From Alopecurus myosuroides (Eukaryota > Streptophyta > Magnoliopsida > Poales > Poaceae): a stretch of 64,000 nt of DNA. Both the position numbers and the translations under genes were made by a program. The stretch covers positions 140,968,682 to 141,032,681 of the forward strand of contig CM054062.1 in NCBI GenBank assembly GCA_028641055.1, given 5' to 3'. The notes beneath the pieces are model-generated. The model worked only from the letters and a program-made list of their open reading frames with translations. It was not told where the DNA came from and made no database searches. This document shows positions 23,041-33,481 of the stretch, piece by piece (positions within the stretch are counted from its first letter, which is position 1; the number at the start of each line of letters is the position of its first letter).

Positions 23041-23754
23041 AGGGGGCGCCTAGCGCCTCTATGAGTAGAAACGTCTAGGGGTCGAGATGGAAAGCGAGAA
23101 CAAGCTCCGAACTAGGTGAGACCGACCGAGATGTACCGGGCCATCCGGCGGGCGGAGGCACCAGTTTGCCGGCGCAGAGTGCGTGGTGGCGGCGCCGCTG
23201 GCCGTGTTGGCGCTGGACTCCAGCGGCCACGAGATGCAGAGGAAGGAGATACGTGGCTGACCTCCTTACTTTTTATTTTAAGTACATTTTGGTTTGTCAA
23301 ATATAGGCTGACAAGTGGGTTCGGGTCCAGCTAAGCAAATTTATGCCACCTCGGCCTTGACGAACTAGCCCCACCTGTCAGACTCGCATTGAATCTGCTA
23401 TCAGAGTCAGGTTACTATTATTTTGCAAAATTTCAAACACAATGTGGTAGATGCAATTTGGAATTGAAATGTAAAATGGTAGTTATTCGAAATTTGTCCG
23501 CTAAAGCGGTAGTTTTAAGGTAACTTATCTATCTGGGTTTATTAGTTAGTGATAGGACAGTAGGATGATAGCGGCGGGTATCTAGGCCCTGCTAACAAGG
23601 AAGGTGGGCAAAAGGGCGCACATGTGGTTGGGAAAATTCATGTCCGCCGTAGCTAGACTCCGCAACCAGGGAGAAGACCGACTCTTCTACCCCTTGATTT
23701 GTTCAGCAGTGCGTGAGGGAGTCTTCTGCAGTTCATGAGACTGGTGAAGGCGAA
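23041..23754. other. Unassigned stretch between Copia-1 and a Gypsy LTR
   Basis: GC-rich at first (23041-23260), then AT-richer ('atgcaatttggaattgaaat'). No ORF longer than about 70 codons, no LTR ends, TIRs or tRNA features that I could find. It is the DNA into which Copia-1 inserted and may be an older element or degenerate intergenic DNA. Confidence 0.4.
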
Positions 23755-24466
23755 TGTGGCGAGGGGACGAACACAATTTTTTTAGCCAGGTTCAGGCCAT
23801 CAGAAAATGTAAGATCCTACGTCATGCTTATCTGATCTGATATTGGTGGTGTATACAAGATTACAGGCCTAGACCTGGCTTCTCTCACTGGGAGTGAGGT
23901 GCTTCCCGGGTCCCTACCATGTTTTGGCTGGCCGAAGGTTTGGTGCCAGTCCATGTGTCCAATCTCTCTTTACCCACCTAGCGACCAACCCTTTGTTTTT
24001 CTATAATTCACTGGCCCTTCTTCCTCTCCTTTTCTCACCAGCTAACCAGCCAACCAACATTTTCCACCGAGGTACATGGTCCTCCTTTTATACTCAAAGG
24101 GCTGCCACGGTTGTCCCTTTGCATGCTTGACACACTTCCCTGGTGGTGACACTTCTCAGATGAGGTGGCGCTCAAACGAGGAGGGGAAGACACGCACCCC
24201 CACGCGTCATGCCACCCCTAGGCACATTGCAACGAATCACCACGCTCAGACCGACAACTGGAGCAAGTGGCGTTGACTAGTCTTGGCAGTGGAGCTAGCC
24301 GCTGTACGCGTCTTCCTGGGCGCCGAATGTTTCTTCTCAACCAGGGAGGGACCTAGAGTATGCCCGGGGTTTGCTCACCTTGCAGGCCATCTCCGTGGTG
24401 GTCGGTTTGAACCTCTTCTCCCTGTCTTGCCATAGTGCAGTGTCCCACATATCCAACATTACGACA
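23755..24466 (-). repeat. Minus-strand Gypsy-type LTR, probably a 3' LTR
   Basis: Reading on the minus strand it starts TGTCGTAATGTTGGATATG (at 24466), has a TATA box GAGTATAAAAGGAGG (24082-24096), and ends near 'gtgttcgtcccctcgccaca'; the left edge is approximate. The plus-strand motif 'ccaggttcaggcc' followed by 'cctacgtcatgcttatctga' parallels the G0 LTR (2080-2130). A G-run (CCCGGGGGG) sits just outside the minus-strand start, as a polypurine tract would. No partner LTR was found in the window. Confidence 0.5.
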
Positions 24467-24872
24467 CCCCCCGGGAGTGGGGGTGTCAATAGTAGATCCG
24501 GTCGTGGCATGACAGCGCGCTCGCGAAGCTGCCGGGCATGCCCTCACTCCAGACGTGGGCCCGCCGTGCAAAGGCACGGTCAGAAGCCCTGGTACACCTA
24601 GACCACTCCGGAAGCACATGAAGCATCTTTTCTCGAATTTCGAGCCGGGACGCCCACGCTTCATTTCTTTCAAAGGATTCTTTTTTAAAAAGTTCCACAC
24701 TCCCAAGCGCAAGGAATGAATGCGCCGAGGAAGTGTCATATGGAACAAACTCTCTGCCCACATTTAGTTTAAGGGGAGGGCTAGAGCGGTCCCATCCACA
24801 ACTCCCCATTCGCAGATCTACGCTAGAGCATCCACAGATCTCCCCTCGCCCCCTCTCGTCAAACCCTAGGGC
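24467..24872. other. Segment between the minus-strand LTR and the Transposase_28-type ORF
   Basis: Begins with a hairpin (GACACCCCC / GGGGGTGTC, 24463-24471 and 24479-24487) at the LTR edge. A minus frame (24763-24353) runs through it without a domain I know. The end (24820-24872) looks like a leader: 'ccctctcgtcaaaccctagg' just before ATG at 24873. Confidence 0.4.
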
Positions 24873-26352
24873 TCATGTCCCAACAGGCAAAGAAGAGCAA
24901 TGGCAAGAAGACGGTAAAGATGACAGAGCGCCAGAGTTACTAGGAGGAACAAACGGTCTCCCATTCATTCTTAGAATAAGGATGCGACATGAAGGCGGTG
25001 AATGTCTTCAAGCGGGCTGTGGCGTCGACCCAGAACGAGCACGGCGGGACTGTCGTGCATCATGCCCTGGCGCGCCATCGAGATCTGGGCGCCCTGGACA
25101 TCCACGTCTTTGTAACACCTGGGGGTGTTACCTGTTTGTTTGCTTGCATCATATGCATCACATTGCATTGCACCATGTTTGCATCAACTGAAAATTTCAA
25201 AGCAATTTAAACTTTCACCCTTGCTCAAAATTTCCAACTTCAAACCATTAATTCAACCAATTAAATTCAAATCTTTTCCAAGTTTCAACTCAGTACCTTT
25301 GGAAACCATAACAAACTCACCAACTTTCTTCCTCTCTATTTCATCCCAAAACCCTAGGGGGTTAACCCTATCCAAGCATGTTTTTATTAAAGATTTTTAA
25401 ACTCAAAACCTTCTATGTTGATTTCAAACACAAACTCCTATTTTAAAATTTAATTTTTGAAAACTAAAGTTGGTTTGTGGTTTCTAATTATCTAACAAAC
25501 TTAACCAAATTTTTCTGTAATTTTTGTTGACTAAAACCTTAACAGTTTTATTCAAAAAGCAAACTGCAAAAAAATAAAACAGGAGAAAATATTAAAAGCA
25601 AAGCAGTGGGCAGCACCTAAACTATCTACCCCCTAAACGCAGCCCACCTAACCCTTGGCCCAGTACCCCCTTTTCCCTCGCTGTCGCTGTCTTCTTCGTG
25701 ACGACAGCAGTACGAGCGCACGCCCGTCGTCGATCCCTCCTCCCTTCTCTCCGATTGCTGCCGTACAGGACCCCTTCCCCTTTATCTATCTCCCTCTCCC
25801 GAGCCCCTGCAAACCCTAGACCATCCGCCCCGCCGCCATTCTCTCCTCTCTTTTCTTCCACCCCCCCTTCCCTCTCTCTGAAGCTTTCTATCTCTGAATC
25901 TCGGCCACCCAACCGCCATGAAAATCGCCTCCACCAACCGTCGCCGGCCATCCTCGAGCTAAACCCACCGCGGGAATGGAACCGCGGTGGTTCGCCGTCA
26001 CCTTTCGCCTCCTCGACGAGTGCTGGGACGCACCGTGGTGGCCTCGCCGTCGCCGGAGAAGGACCAGCGCCTCCACTGCCCGTCGACAGCGTCGACAGCA
26101 GCCACTCCCTCGCCACCGCAACTTCGCGCCACCTCAGCTGGCTCGGGCCCTCACGGTGAGCCCCACCCCGCCTCCATCTCACCTTCCCTCTCCACCGTGC
26201 ACTCGCACGTTTCCGTAGCGCTAGCATCGCCCGACTCGCCGGCGTCCGCTGCAGTTTTCGTCAGGTTCAGAGAGAGCGGACGGATCGGTTGGAGGTTCAG
26301 TAACGCGTCGCGTTTCCCTCTTATTTTCGTCGAGCCCTGTTCTGTCGCAACA

Positions 26353-26423
26353 GCGACCGCACCGCAGTGGTACTGCGTTCCGCCCGCGCAGCGCAGGTCC
26401 TGGGTTCGAAACCCAGCGGCCGC
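26353..26423 (+). other. tRNA-like sequence in LARD-B LTR1, near-complete cloverleaf ends
   Basis: T arm CTGGG-TTCGAAA-CCCAG (26400-26416) is perfect, with B box GGTTCGAAACC at 26403-26413. Acceptor halves GCGACCG (26353-26359) and CGGCCGC (26417-26423) pair at six of seven positions. A D-like arm CGCAG-TGGTA-CTGCG is present. The anticodon arm is weak (three pairs). Total length is 71 nt, as in a tRNA, followed by CACCCCTTTTT. It sits in the same place in the LTR as the LARD-A tRNA-like element. Not expected to be a working tRNA, but its internal pol III promoter could act. Confidence 0.7.
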
Positions 26424-28737
26424 GCACCCCTTTTTCCTCGTTTTGCCACCGCGCTGACAACAGGGTCCCGCCCGTCAGTGACCGCCACATCCACCTCACC
26501 GTGCCCCCCGCCTACGTGGCTGCCACGCTGGCTTGGACCCGCAGATCTGTGGCAGCGGGTAGAGTCCCTCTCGGTAACAAAAGTCTAAAAGCAAATCTGT
26601 TAATTTCCAAATTCCTTTTTAATGGGCAGAATAAACATCTAATTTGGAAATGCAATAACTTTAATTACATGAATCCAATAATTACAAACTTTATATGTTT
26701 TCTGTACCAAATTTCCTAAACTTTCCAAATATCCAATTTGTATTCTGTTTTGAGTTTTCAAAATGCATTTAAAATTCAAATTTGAATAATTCAAATGCAA
26801 TTTGTAATAATTCATAACTAATTCATACTAATTCCAAATAATGCAAATAAAATATGTTTTCCATACCATTTTGAATACCCTATTCAAATATAAATTTTGT
26901 TTTCTGGTTTGAATAATTTAAATTGCCTAAACCATTTAATTCTTGTTTAATTCAATTAAAAATTGTTTAATATTGTTTAATTCATAATTAAATAATCCAA
27001 AGTCCAATTTCAAATTGTGAAACATGTAATCCAACTAAAATTTGATAATCTTTCCAAATATAAAATTTGTTACTTGTTTTGAATGCTTTAACTTGATGAT
27101 AACAACCACTACTTGTTCAACATCATTAAGTAACAATAATTTCCAAACTTGATAATGTTTTCTAAACTTGTTAACCATCCTTCCAATTGCATTTAATATT
27201 GTTATATTCTTGTTCTTCATCATGCATGCATCATTCTAACTCACTTACACATGATGCTATTGTTAGAACAATTAATTCAACTATAAGGCATGGGTTTGCC
27301 ATATGCAATCTTTGCATATGGAATCCATTTAAACTTGTGTATCTTATCCACTAGTTTACTTTGGTGCATCTATTAACCTTGTCATGCATCCATACCTTGT
27401 TCATGCTGGATCTTTTGCCGTAGTAGTAATTGTTGCATTCCGGTGTTTGTTCGAGGTTCGTTGCTTCTTCTCGGATAGGACGTTGAGATGATGTGAGCAA
27501 CGACAAGTTCTGCTACCTTGCGGGATCTCAGGCAAGTATACTCACTTGCATGCCATATGGCTGCCTTTCATCACTTGTTACCGATTCTTTCCGTTGATTC
27601 TTTTCTGCTAGCCTTAGTGGTAGTTGTTTCTGTTACGAACCCATCACATGAATCCCTTAACCTTGATATTGCCTCACCTCCATACCTACAGCCTTTGTTT
27701 GTGCCTGTTCTTATCTAGCATGCTTAGGTTGTTTTGCTCGAGTCTGTTACCCGTTACTTTCTGTTATTACTTCTTTATGTTCCGGGGGCTCGATGTTGAA
27801 TCAATCAATCAAACATGCTAATGTTACTATTAATAATAAACTTGATGATAAGGCACCGGCGGGAGGCCCAGGGTGGTTTTGAGGCCCGCTAGTGTCGACC
27901 CCCTAATTAGGAAAAGGGTCTTGTCTACTGATCCATGATGAGCGCACTACCCGCATTTGGGGAGTATGGGCTCCCCCTCAGTTTGACTCGATTCGCATCT
28001 CGTCCAAATCGCCGTACTAGTTCGGGCTTTCCATTTGCTGCATGCATGATCTTGCGAGCCCTTGGTACCCGGGTGGAACTTTCGTAGTCGGCATTTAGGG
28101 CGGCGTGATCTTCCAGTGCTATGAGGGTCCCCTTTTCTTCGTGGGGCTCGATTAGCCGCGCACGCACAGCACGCGGTGCTTTGGGCTTGATGCGAAGAAG
28201 GGTTGGATTGTGTTGAGTGCCCCGCTTGGTGGAGTGGCCACTCCATCTGGCGGGATATTCATGAGTGTGGTTACTTTGGTGCATCCCTGCAGGGTAAATC
28301 TTCTCGAGAAGCCGTGTTTTCCGCGGTTATGGATTACTTGGTGAAAGTACTGGCTAACAAGTACTCAGAACAACTTAAATCTAATCATTAACAATCTTTC
28401 ACCCCATGATTAACAACTTGACTAGTAATAGGCTTATTGACACAATAATCTGGACCATCATTAATCCAACTGTGTGAGTTATCCTCGGATTGCTTCTTTG
28501 GCTAAAGGGGCGAGGTCCAGGATGGGTTTGTTTGTATTTACTTTCAGTTGGTTACTATCACTCGATCTTATCCCCTTTCTGATAGTTGGAAGTAATAGAA
28601 TCTCTGTAGTTGGTTAGTGCAGCCTGATGTCGCTTATTTGCAATAACCCCTTTCTTTCCGTTGATCCTAAAGTATCTGTATCTTGTGATGACTGGCTACG
28701 CCGGTAACTTGTGATTATGGGCTTTGTCCCCCTTGCC

Positions 28738-28986
28738 AGTACTTAACCGTACTGACCCACGAATCTCTTTCGTGGCTGCAAATTCCAAATTGCAGTCAAC
28801 AGGTTTGAAGTCTGACGACGTTAGCTTGGGAATCCCTCCGGCTTGGCCTGGGCAGGGATTGGACGCCTTCGGTTATCTTCAGGACTCTTAGTCCAATTTG
28901 GATCTTGTCCGTAGCCGGACGTTTGTTTCTTCCGCTGTTAATTGGATCTTTGTATTGTATCAGTTGTAACCCTGGCTCGTTGAGCC
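28738..28986 (+). other. Hairpin chain near the 3' end of LARD-B LTR1
   Basis: AGTAC/GTACT (28738-28753), CCACGAA/TTCGTGG (28757-28775), CTGCAA/TTGCAG (28776-28795), GGACT/AGTCC (28882-28894), GTCCG-TAGC-CGGAC (28907-28920) and GGCTC-GTT-GAGCC (28974-28986). The last is GACTC/GAGTC in LARD-A: both partners changed and pairing is kept. Confidence 0.65.
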
Positions 28987-29132
28987 CTCTTGTATCTTTC
29001 CGATGCTGTTGTAGTTGTGGATTATTCGTGAACTATTGTAATGTTATCATAAATGGCAACCTGGAATCGGTTATTATGCGGATTTGGCGGGAATGCTGAA
29101 TTCTGCATAGTGCCCGATCTCGGGGCGTCACA

Positions 29133-29608
29133 AATGGTATCAGAGCCTTGGTTCCGATTCCCGATATTGTTTCGATACGAATGGTTATCGAAGCAACGGG
29201 TCCGCAAAGCCTGTAGGATAACCTCGCTAACGGTCGTTGTTTCTAGAGTGTCAAAAACTATTTCTGCTAAACTATTTTGGAAAAACATCTCGATAGGATT
29301 CTTGTTTTTCTCCTTATCCTTATTCTATTTCCCCTCCCATCTTATTTGTTTTGGAGTCTCTCTTCCTGTCTATCTTTCAAAGCATTAGGATCCTACGTGG
29401 GTGGACGTTTTCTGAGCCCTTAACCTAATAGGTTCGATCATCGGAAGATTCCTGGTGGAAGAACATCGTCGTCACTCCGAGCAAGAATCTCTTGTTAGTG
29501 GTGTCGAGGAGATCAACGGAAGCGCGAAGAATCGATAGTCGAACTTCTTTCCCCTCCCGGGTTAGCAGGTGGATTGCGAGGGCGCAATCCCTTGTTAGTG
29601 GTGTCGTC
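29133..29608 (+). other. LARD-B internal domain (476 bp), non-coding
   Basis: PBS for initiator tRNA-Met at 29135-29146. Closely similar to the LARD-A internal domain over nearly its whole length. The motif ttgttagtggtgtcg occurs at 29492 and 29592, the latter two bases before LTR2, the same place as in LARD-A. No ORF is conserved between the two. Confidence 0.82.
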
Positions 29609-30849
29609 TGTAACACCTGGGGGTGTTACCTGTTTGTTTGCTTGCATCATATGCATCACATTGCATTGCACCATGTTTGCATCAACTGAAAATTTCAAAG
29701 CAATTTAAACTTTCACCCTTGCTCAAAATTTCCAACTTCAAACCATTAATTCAACCAATTAAATTCAAATCTTTTCCAAGTTTCAACTCAGTACCTTTGG
29801 AAACCATAACAAACTCACCAACTTTCTTCCTCTCTATTTCATCCCAAAACCCTAGGGGGTTAACCCTATCCAAGCATGTTTTTATTAAAGATTTTTAAAC
29901 TCAAAACCTTCTATGTTGATTTCAAACACAAACTCCTATTTTAAAATTTAATTTTTGAAAACTAAAGTTGGTTTGTGGTTTCTAATTATCTAACAAACTT
30001 AACCAAATTTTTCTGTAATTTTTGTTGACTAAAACCTTAACAGTTTTATTCAAAAAGCAAACTGCAAAAAAATAAAACAGGAGAAAATATTAAAAGCAAA
30101 GCAGTGGGCAGCACCTAAACTATCTACCCCCTAAACGCAGCCCACCTAACCCTTGGCCCAGTACCCCTTTTCCCTCGCTGTCGCTGTCTTCTTCGTGACG
30201 ACAGCAGTACGAGCGCACGCCCGTCGTCGATCCCTCCTCCCTTCTCTCCGATTGCTGCCGTACAGGACCCCTTCCCCTTTATCTATCTCCCTCTCCCGAG
30301 CCCCTGCAAACCCTAGACCATCCGCCCCGCCGCCATTCTCTCCTCTCTTTTCTTCCACCCCCCCTTCCCTCTCTCTGAAGCTTTCTATCTCTGAATCTCG
30401 GCCACCCAACCGCCATGAAAATCGCCTCCACCAACCGTCGCCGGCCATCCTCGAGCTAAACCCACCGCGGGAATGGAACCGCGGTGGTTCGCCGTCACCT
30501 TTCGCCTCCTCGACGAGTGCTGGGACGCACCGTGGTGGCCTCGCCGTCGCCGGAGAAGGACCAGCGCCTCCACTGCCCGTCGACAGCGTCGACAGCAGCC
30601 ACTCCCTCGCCACCGCAACTTCGCGCCACCTCAGCTGGCTCGGGCCCTCACGGTGAGCCCCACCCCGCCTCCATCTCACCTTCCCTCTCCACCGTGCACT
30701 CGCACGTTTCCGTAGCGCTAGCATCGCCCGACTCGCCGGCGTCCGCTGCAGTTTTCGTCAGGTTCAGAGAGAGCGGACGGATCGGTTGGAGGTTCAGTAA
30801 CGCGTCGCGTTTCCCTCTTATTTTCGTCGAGCCCTGTTCTGTCGCAACA

Positions 30850-30920
30850 GCGACCGCACCGCAGTGGTACTGCGTTCCGCCCGCGCAGCGCAGGTCCTGG
30901 GTTCGAAACCCAGCGGCCGC
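30850..30920 (+). other. tRNA-like sequence in LARD-B LTR2
   Basis: Identical to the copy in LTR1: perfect T arm, six-of-seven acceptor pairing, T run downstream. Confidence 0.7.
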
Positions 30921-33232
30921 GCACCCCTTTTTCCTCGTTTTGCCACCGCGCTGACAACAGGGTCCCGCCCGTCAGTGACCGCCACATCCACCTCACCGTG
31001 CCCCCCGCCTACGTGGCTGCCACGCTGGCTTGGACCCGCAGATCTGTGGCAGCGGGTAGAGTCCCTCTCGGTAACAAAAGTCTAAAAGCAAATCTGTTAA
31101 TTTCCAAATTCCTTTTTAATGGGCAGAATAAACATCTAATTTGGAAATGCAATAACTTTAATTACATGAATCCAATAATTACAAACTTTATATGTTTTCT
31201 GTACCAAATTTCCTAAACTTTCCAAATATCCAATTTGTATTCTGTTTTGAGTTTTCAAAATGCATTTAAAATTCAAATTTGAATAATTCAAATGCAATTT
31301 GTAATAATTCATAACTAATTCATACTAATTCCAAATAATGCAAATAAAATATGTTTTCCATACCATTTTGAATACCCTATTCAAATATAAATTTTGTTTT
31401 CTGGTTTGAATAATTTAAATTGCCTAAACCATTTAATTCTTGTTTAATTCAATTAAAAATTGTTTAATATTGTTTAATTCATAATTAAATAATCCAAAGT
31501 CCAATTTCAAATTGTGAAACATGTAATCCAACTAAAATTTGATAATCTTTCCAAATATAAAATTTGTTACTTGTTTTGAATGCTTTAACTTGATGATAAC
31601 AACCACTACTTGTTCAACATCATTAAGTAACAATAATTTCCAAACTTGATAATGTTTTCTAAACTTGTTAACCATCCTTCCAATTGCATTTAATATTGTT
31701 ATATTCTTGTTCTTCATCATGCATGCATCATTCTAACTCACTTACACATGATGCTATTGTTAGAACAATTAATTCAACTATAAGGCATGGGTTTGCCATA
31801 TGCAATCTTTGCATATGGAATCCATTTAAACTTGTGTATCTTATCCACTAGTTTACTTTGGTGCATCTATTAACCTTGTCATGCATCCATACCTTGTTCA
31901 TGCTGGATCTTTTGCCGTAGTAGTAATTGTTGCATTCCGGTGTTTGTTCGAGGTTCGTTGCTTCTTCTCGGATAGGACGTTGAGATGATGTGAGCAACGA
32001 CAAGTTCTGCTACCTTGCGGGATCTCAGGCAAGTATACTCACTTGCATGCCATATGGCTGCCTTTCATCACTTGTTACCGATTCTTTCCGTTGATTCTTT
32101 TCTGCTAGCCTTAGTGGTAGTTGTTTCTGTTACGAACCCATCACATGAATCCCTTAACCTTGATATTGCCTCACCTCCATACCTACAGCCTTTGTTTGTG
32201 CCTGTTCTTATCTAGCATGCTTAGGTTGTTTTGCTCGAGTCTGTTACCCGTTACTTTCTGTTATTACTTCTTTATGTTCCGGGGGCTCGATGTTGAATCA
32301 ATCAATCAAACATGCTAATGTTACTATTAATAATAAACTTGATGATAAGGCACCGGCGGGAGGCCCAGGGTGGTTTTGAGGCCCGCTAGTGTCGACCCCC
32401 TAATTAGGAAAAGGGTCTTGTCTACTGATCCATGATGAGCGCACTACCCGCATTTGGGGAGTATGGGCTCCCCCTCAGTTTGACTCGATTCGCATCTCGT
32501 CCAAATCGCCGTACTAGTTCGGGCTTTCCATTTGCTGCATGCATGATCTTGCGAGCCCTTGGTACCCGGGTGGAACTTTCGTAGTCGGCATTTAGGGCGG
32601 CGTGATCTTCCAGTGCTATGAGGGTCCCCTTTTCTTCGTGGGCTCGATTAGCCGCGCCGCACAGCACGCGGTGCTTTGGGCTTGATGCGAAGAAGGGTTG
32701 GATTGTGTTGAGTGCCCCGCTTGGTGGAGTGGCCACTCCATCTGGCGGGATATTCATGAGTGTGGTTACTTTGGTGCATCCCTGCAGGGTAAATCTTCTC
32801 GAGAAGCCGTGTTTTCCGCGGTTATGGATTACTTGGTGAAAGTACTGGCTAACAAGTACTCAGAACAACTTAAATCTAATCATTAACAATCTTTCACCCC
32901 ATGATTAACAACTTGACTAGTAATAGGCTTATTGACACAATAATCTGGACCATCATTAATCCAACTGTGTGAGTTATCCTCGGATTGCTTCTTTGGCTAA
33001 AGGGGCGAGGTCCAGGATGGGTTTGTTTGTATTTACTTTCAGTTGGTTACTATCACTCGATCTTATCCCCTTTCTGATAGTTGGAAGTAATAGAATCTCT
33101 GTAGTTGGTTAGTGCAGCCTGATGTCGCTTATTTGCAATAACCCCTTTCTTTCCGTTGATCCTAAAGTATCTGTATCTTGTGATGACTGGCTACGCCGGT
33201 AACTTGTGATTATGGGCTTTGTCCCCCTTGCC

Positions 33233-33481
33233 AGTACTTAACCGTACTGACCCACGAATCTCTTTCGTGGCTGCAAATTCCAAATTGCAGTCAACAGGTT
33301 TGAAGTCTGACGACGTTAGCTTGGGAATCCCTCCGGCTTGGCCTGGGCAGGGATTGGACGCCTTCGGTTATCTTCAGGACTCTTAGTCCAATTTGGATCT
33401 TGTCCGTAGCCGGACGTTTGTTTCTTCCGCTGTTAATTGGATCTTTGTATTGTATCAGTTGTAACCCTGGCTCGTTGAGCC
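33233..33481 (+). other. Hairpin chain near the 3' end of LARD-B LTR2
   Basis: Same six stems as in LTR1, ending with GGCTC-GTT-GAGCC at 33469-33481. Confidence 0.65.

Larger units (their letters stand above)
25111..29132 (+). repeat. LARD-B LTR1 (4022 bp)
   Basis: AT-rich start (with 'aaaccctagggggttaaccc'), a C-rich leader-like block (about 25620-26590, with GGTGAGCC at about 26154), the tRNA-like sequence (26353-26423), an AT-rich stretch (26600-27380) and the conserved 3' part. Minus and plus frames of 150-200 codons in the C-rich block are identical in LTR2 only because the LTRs are young; no domain is recognisable. Confidence 0.88.

Noticed and set aside
26353..26423. Functional tRNA gene
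   Set aside because: The anticodon arm is too weak and the sequence is part of a repeated LTR; kept only as tRNA-like.
25622..26457. 150-200-codon frames in the LARD-B LTR (also in LTR2) as genes
   Set aside because: They lie in a C-rich part of an LTR, overlap on both strands, and are identical in the two LTRs only because the insertion is young.
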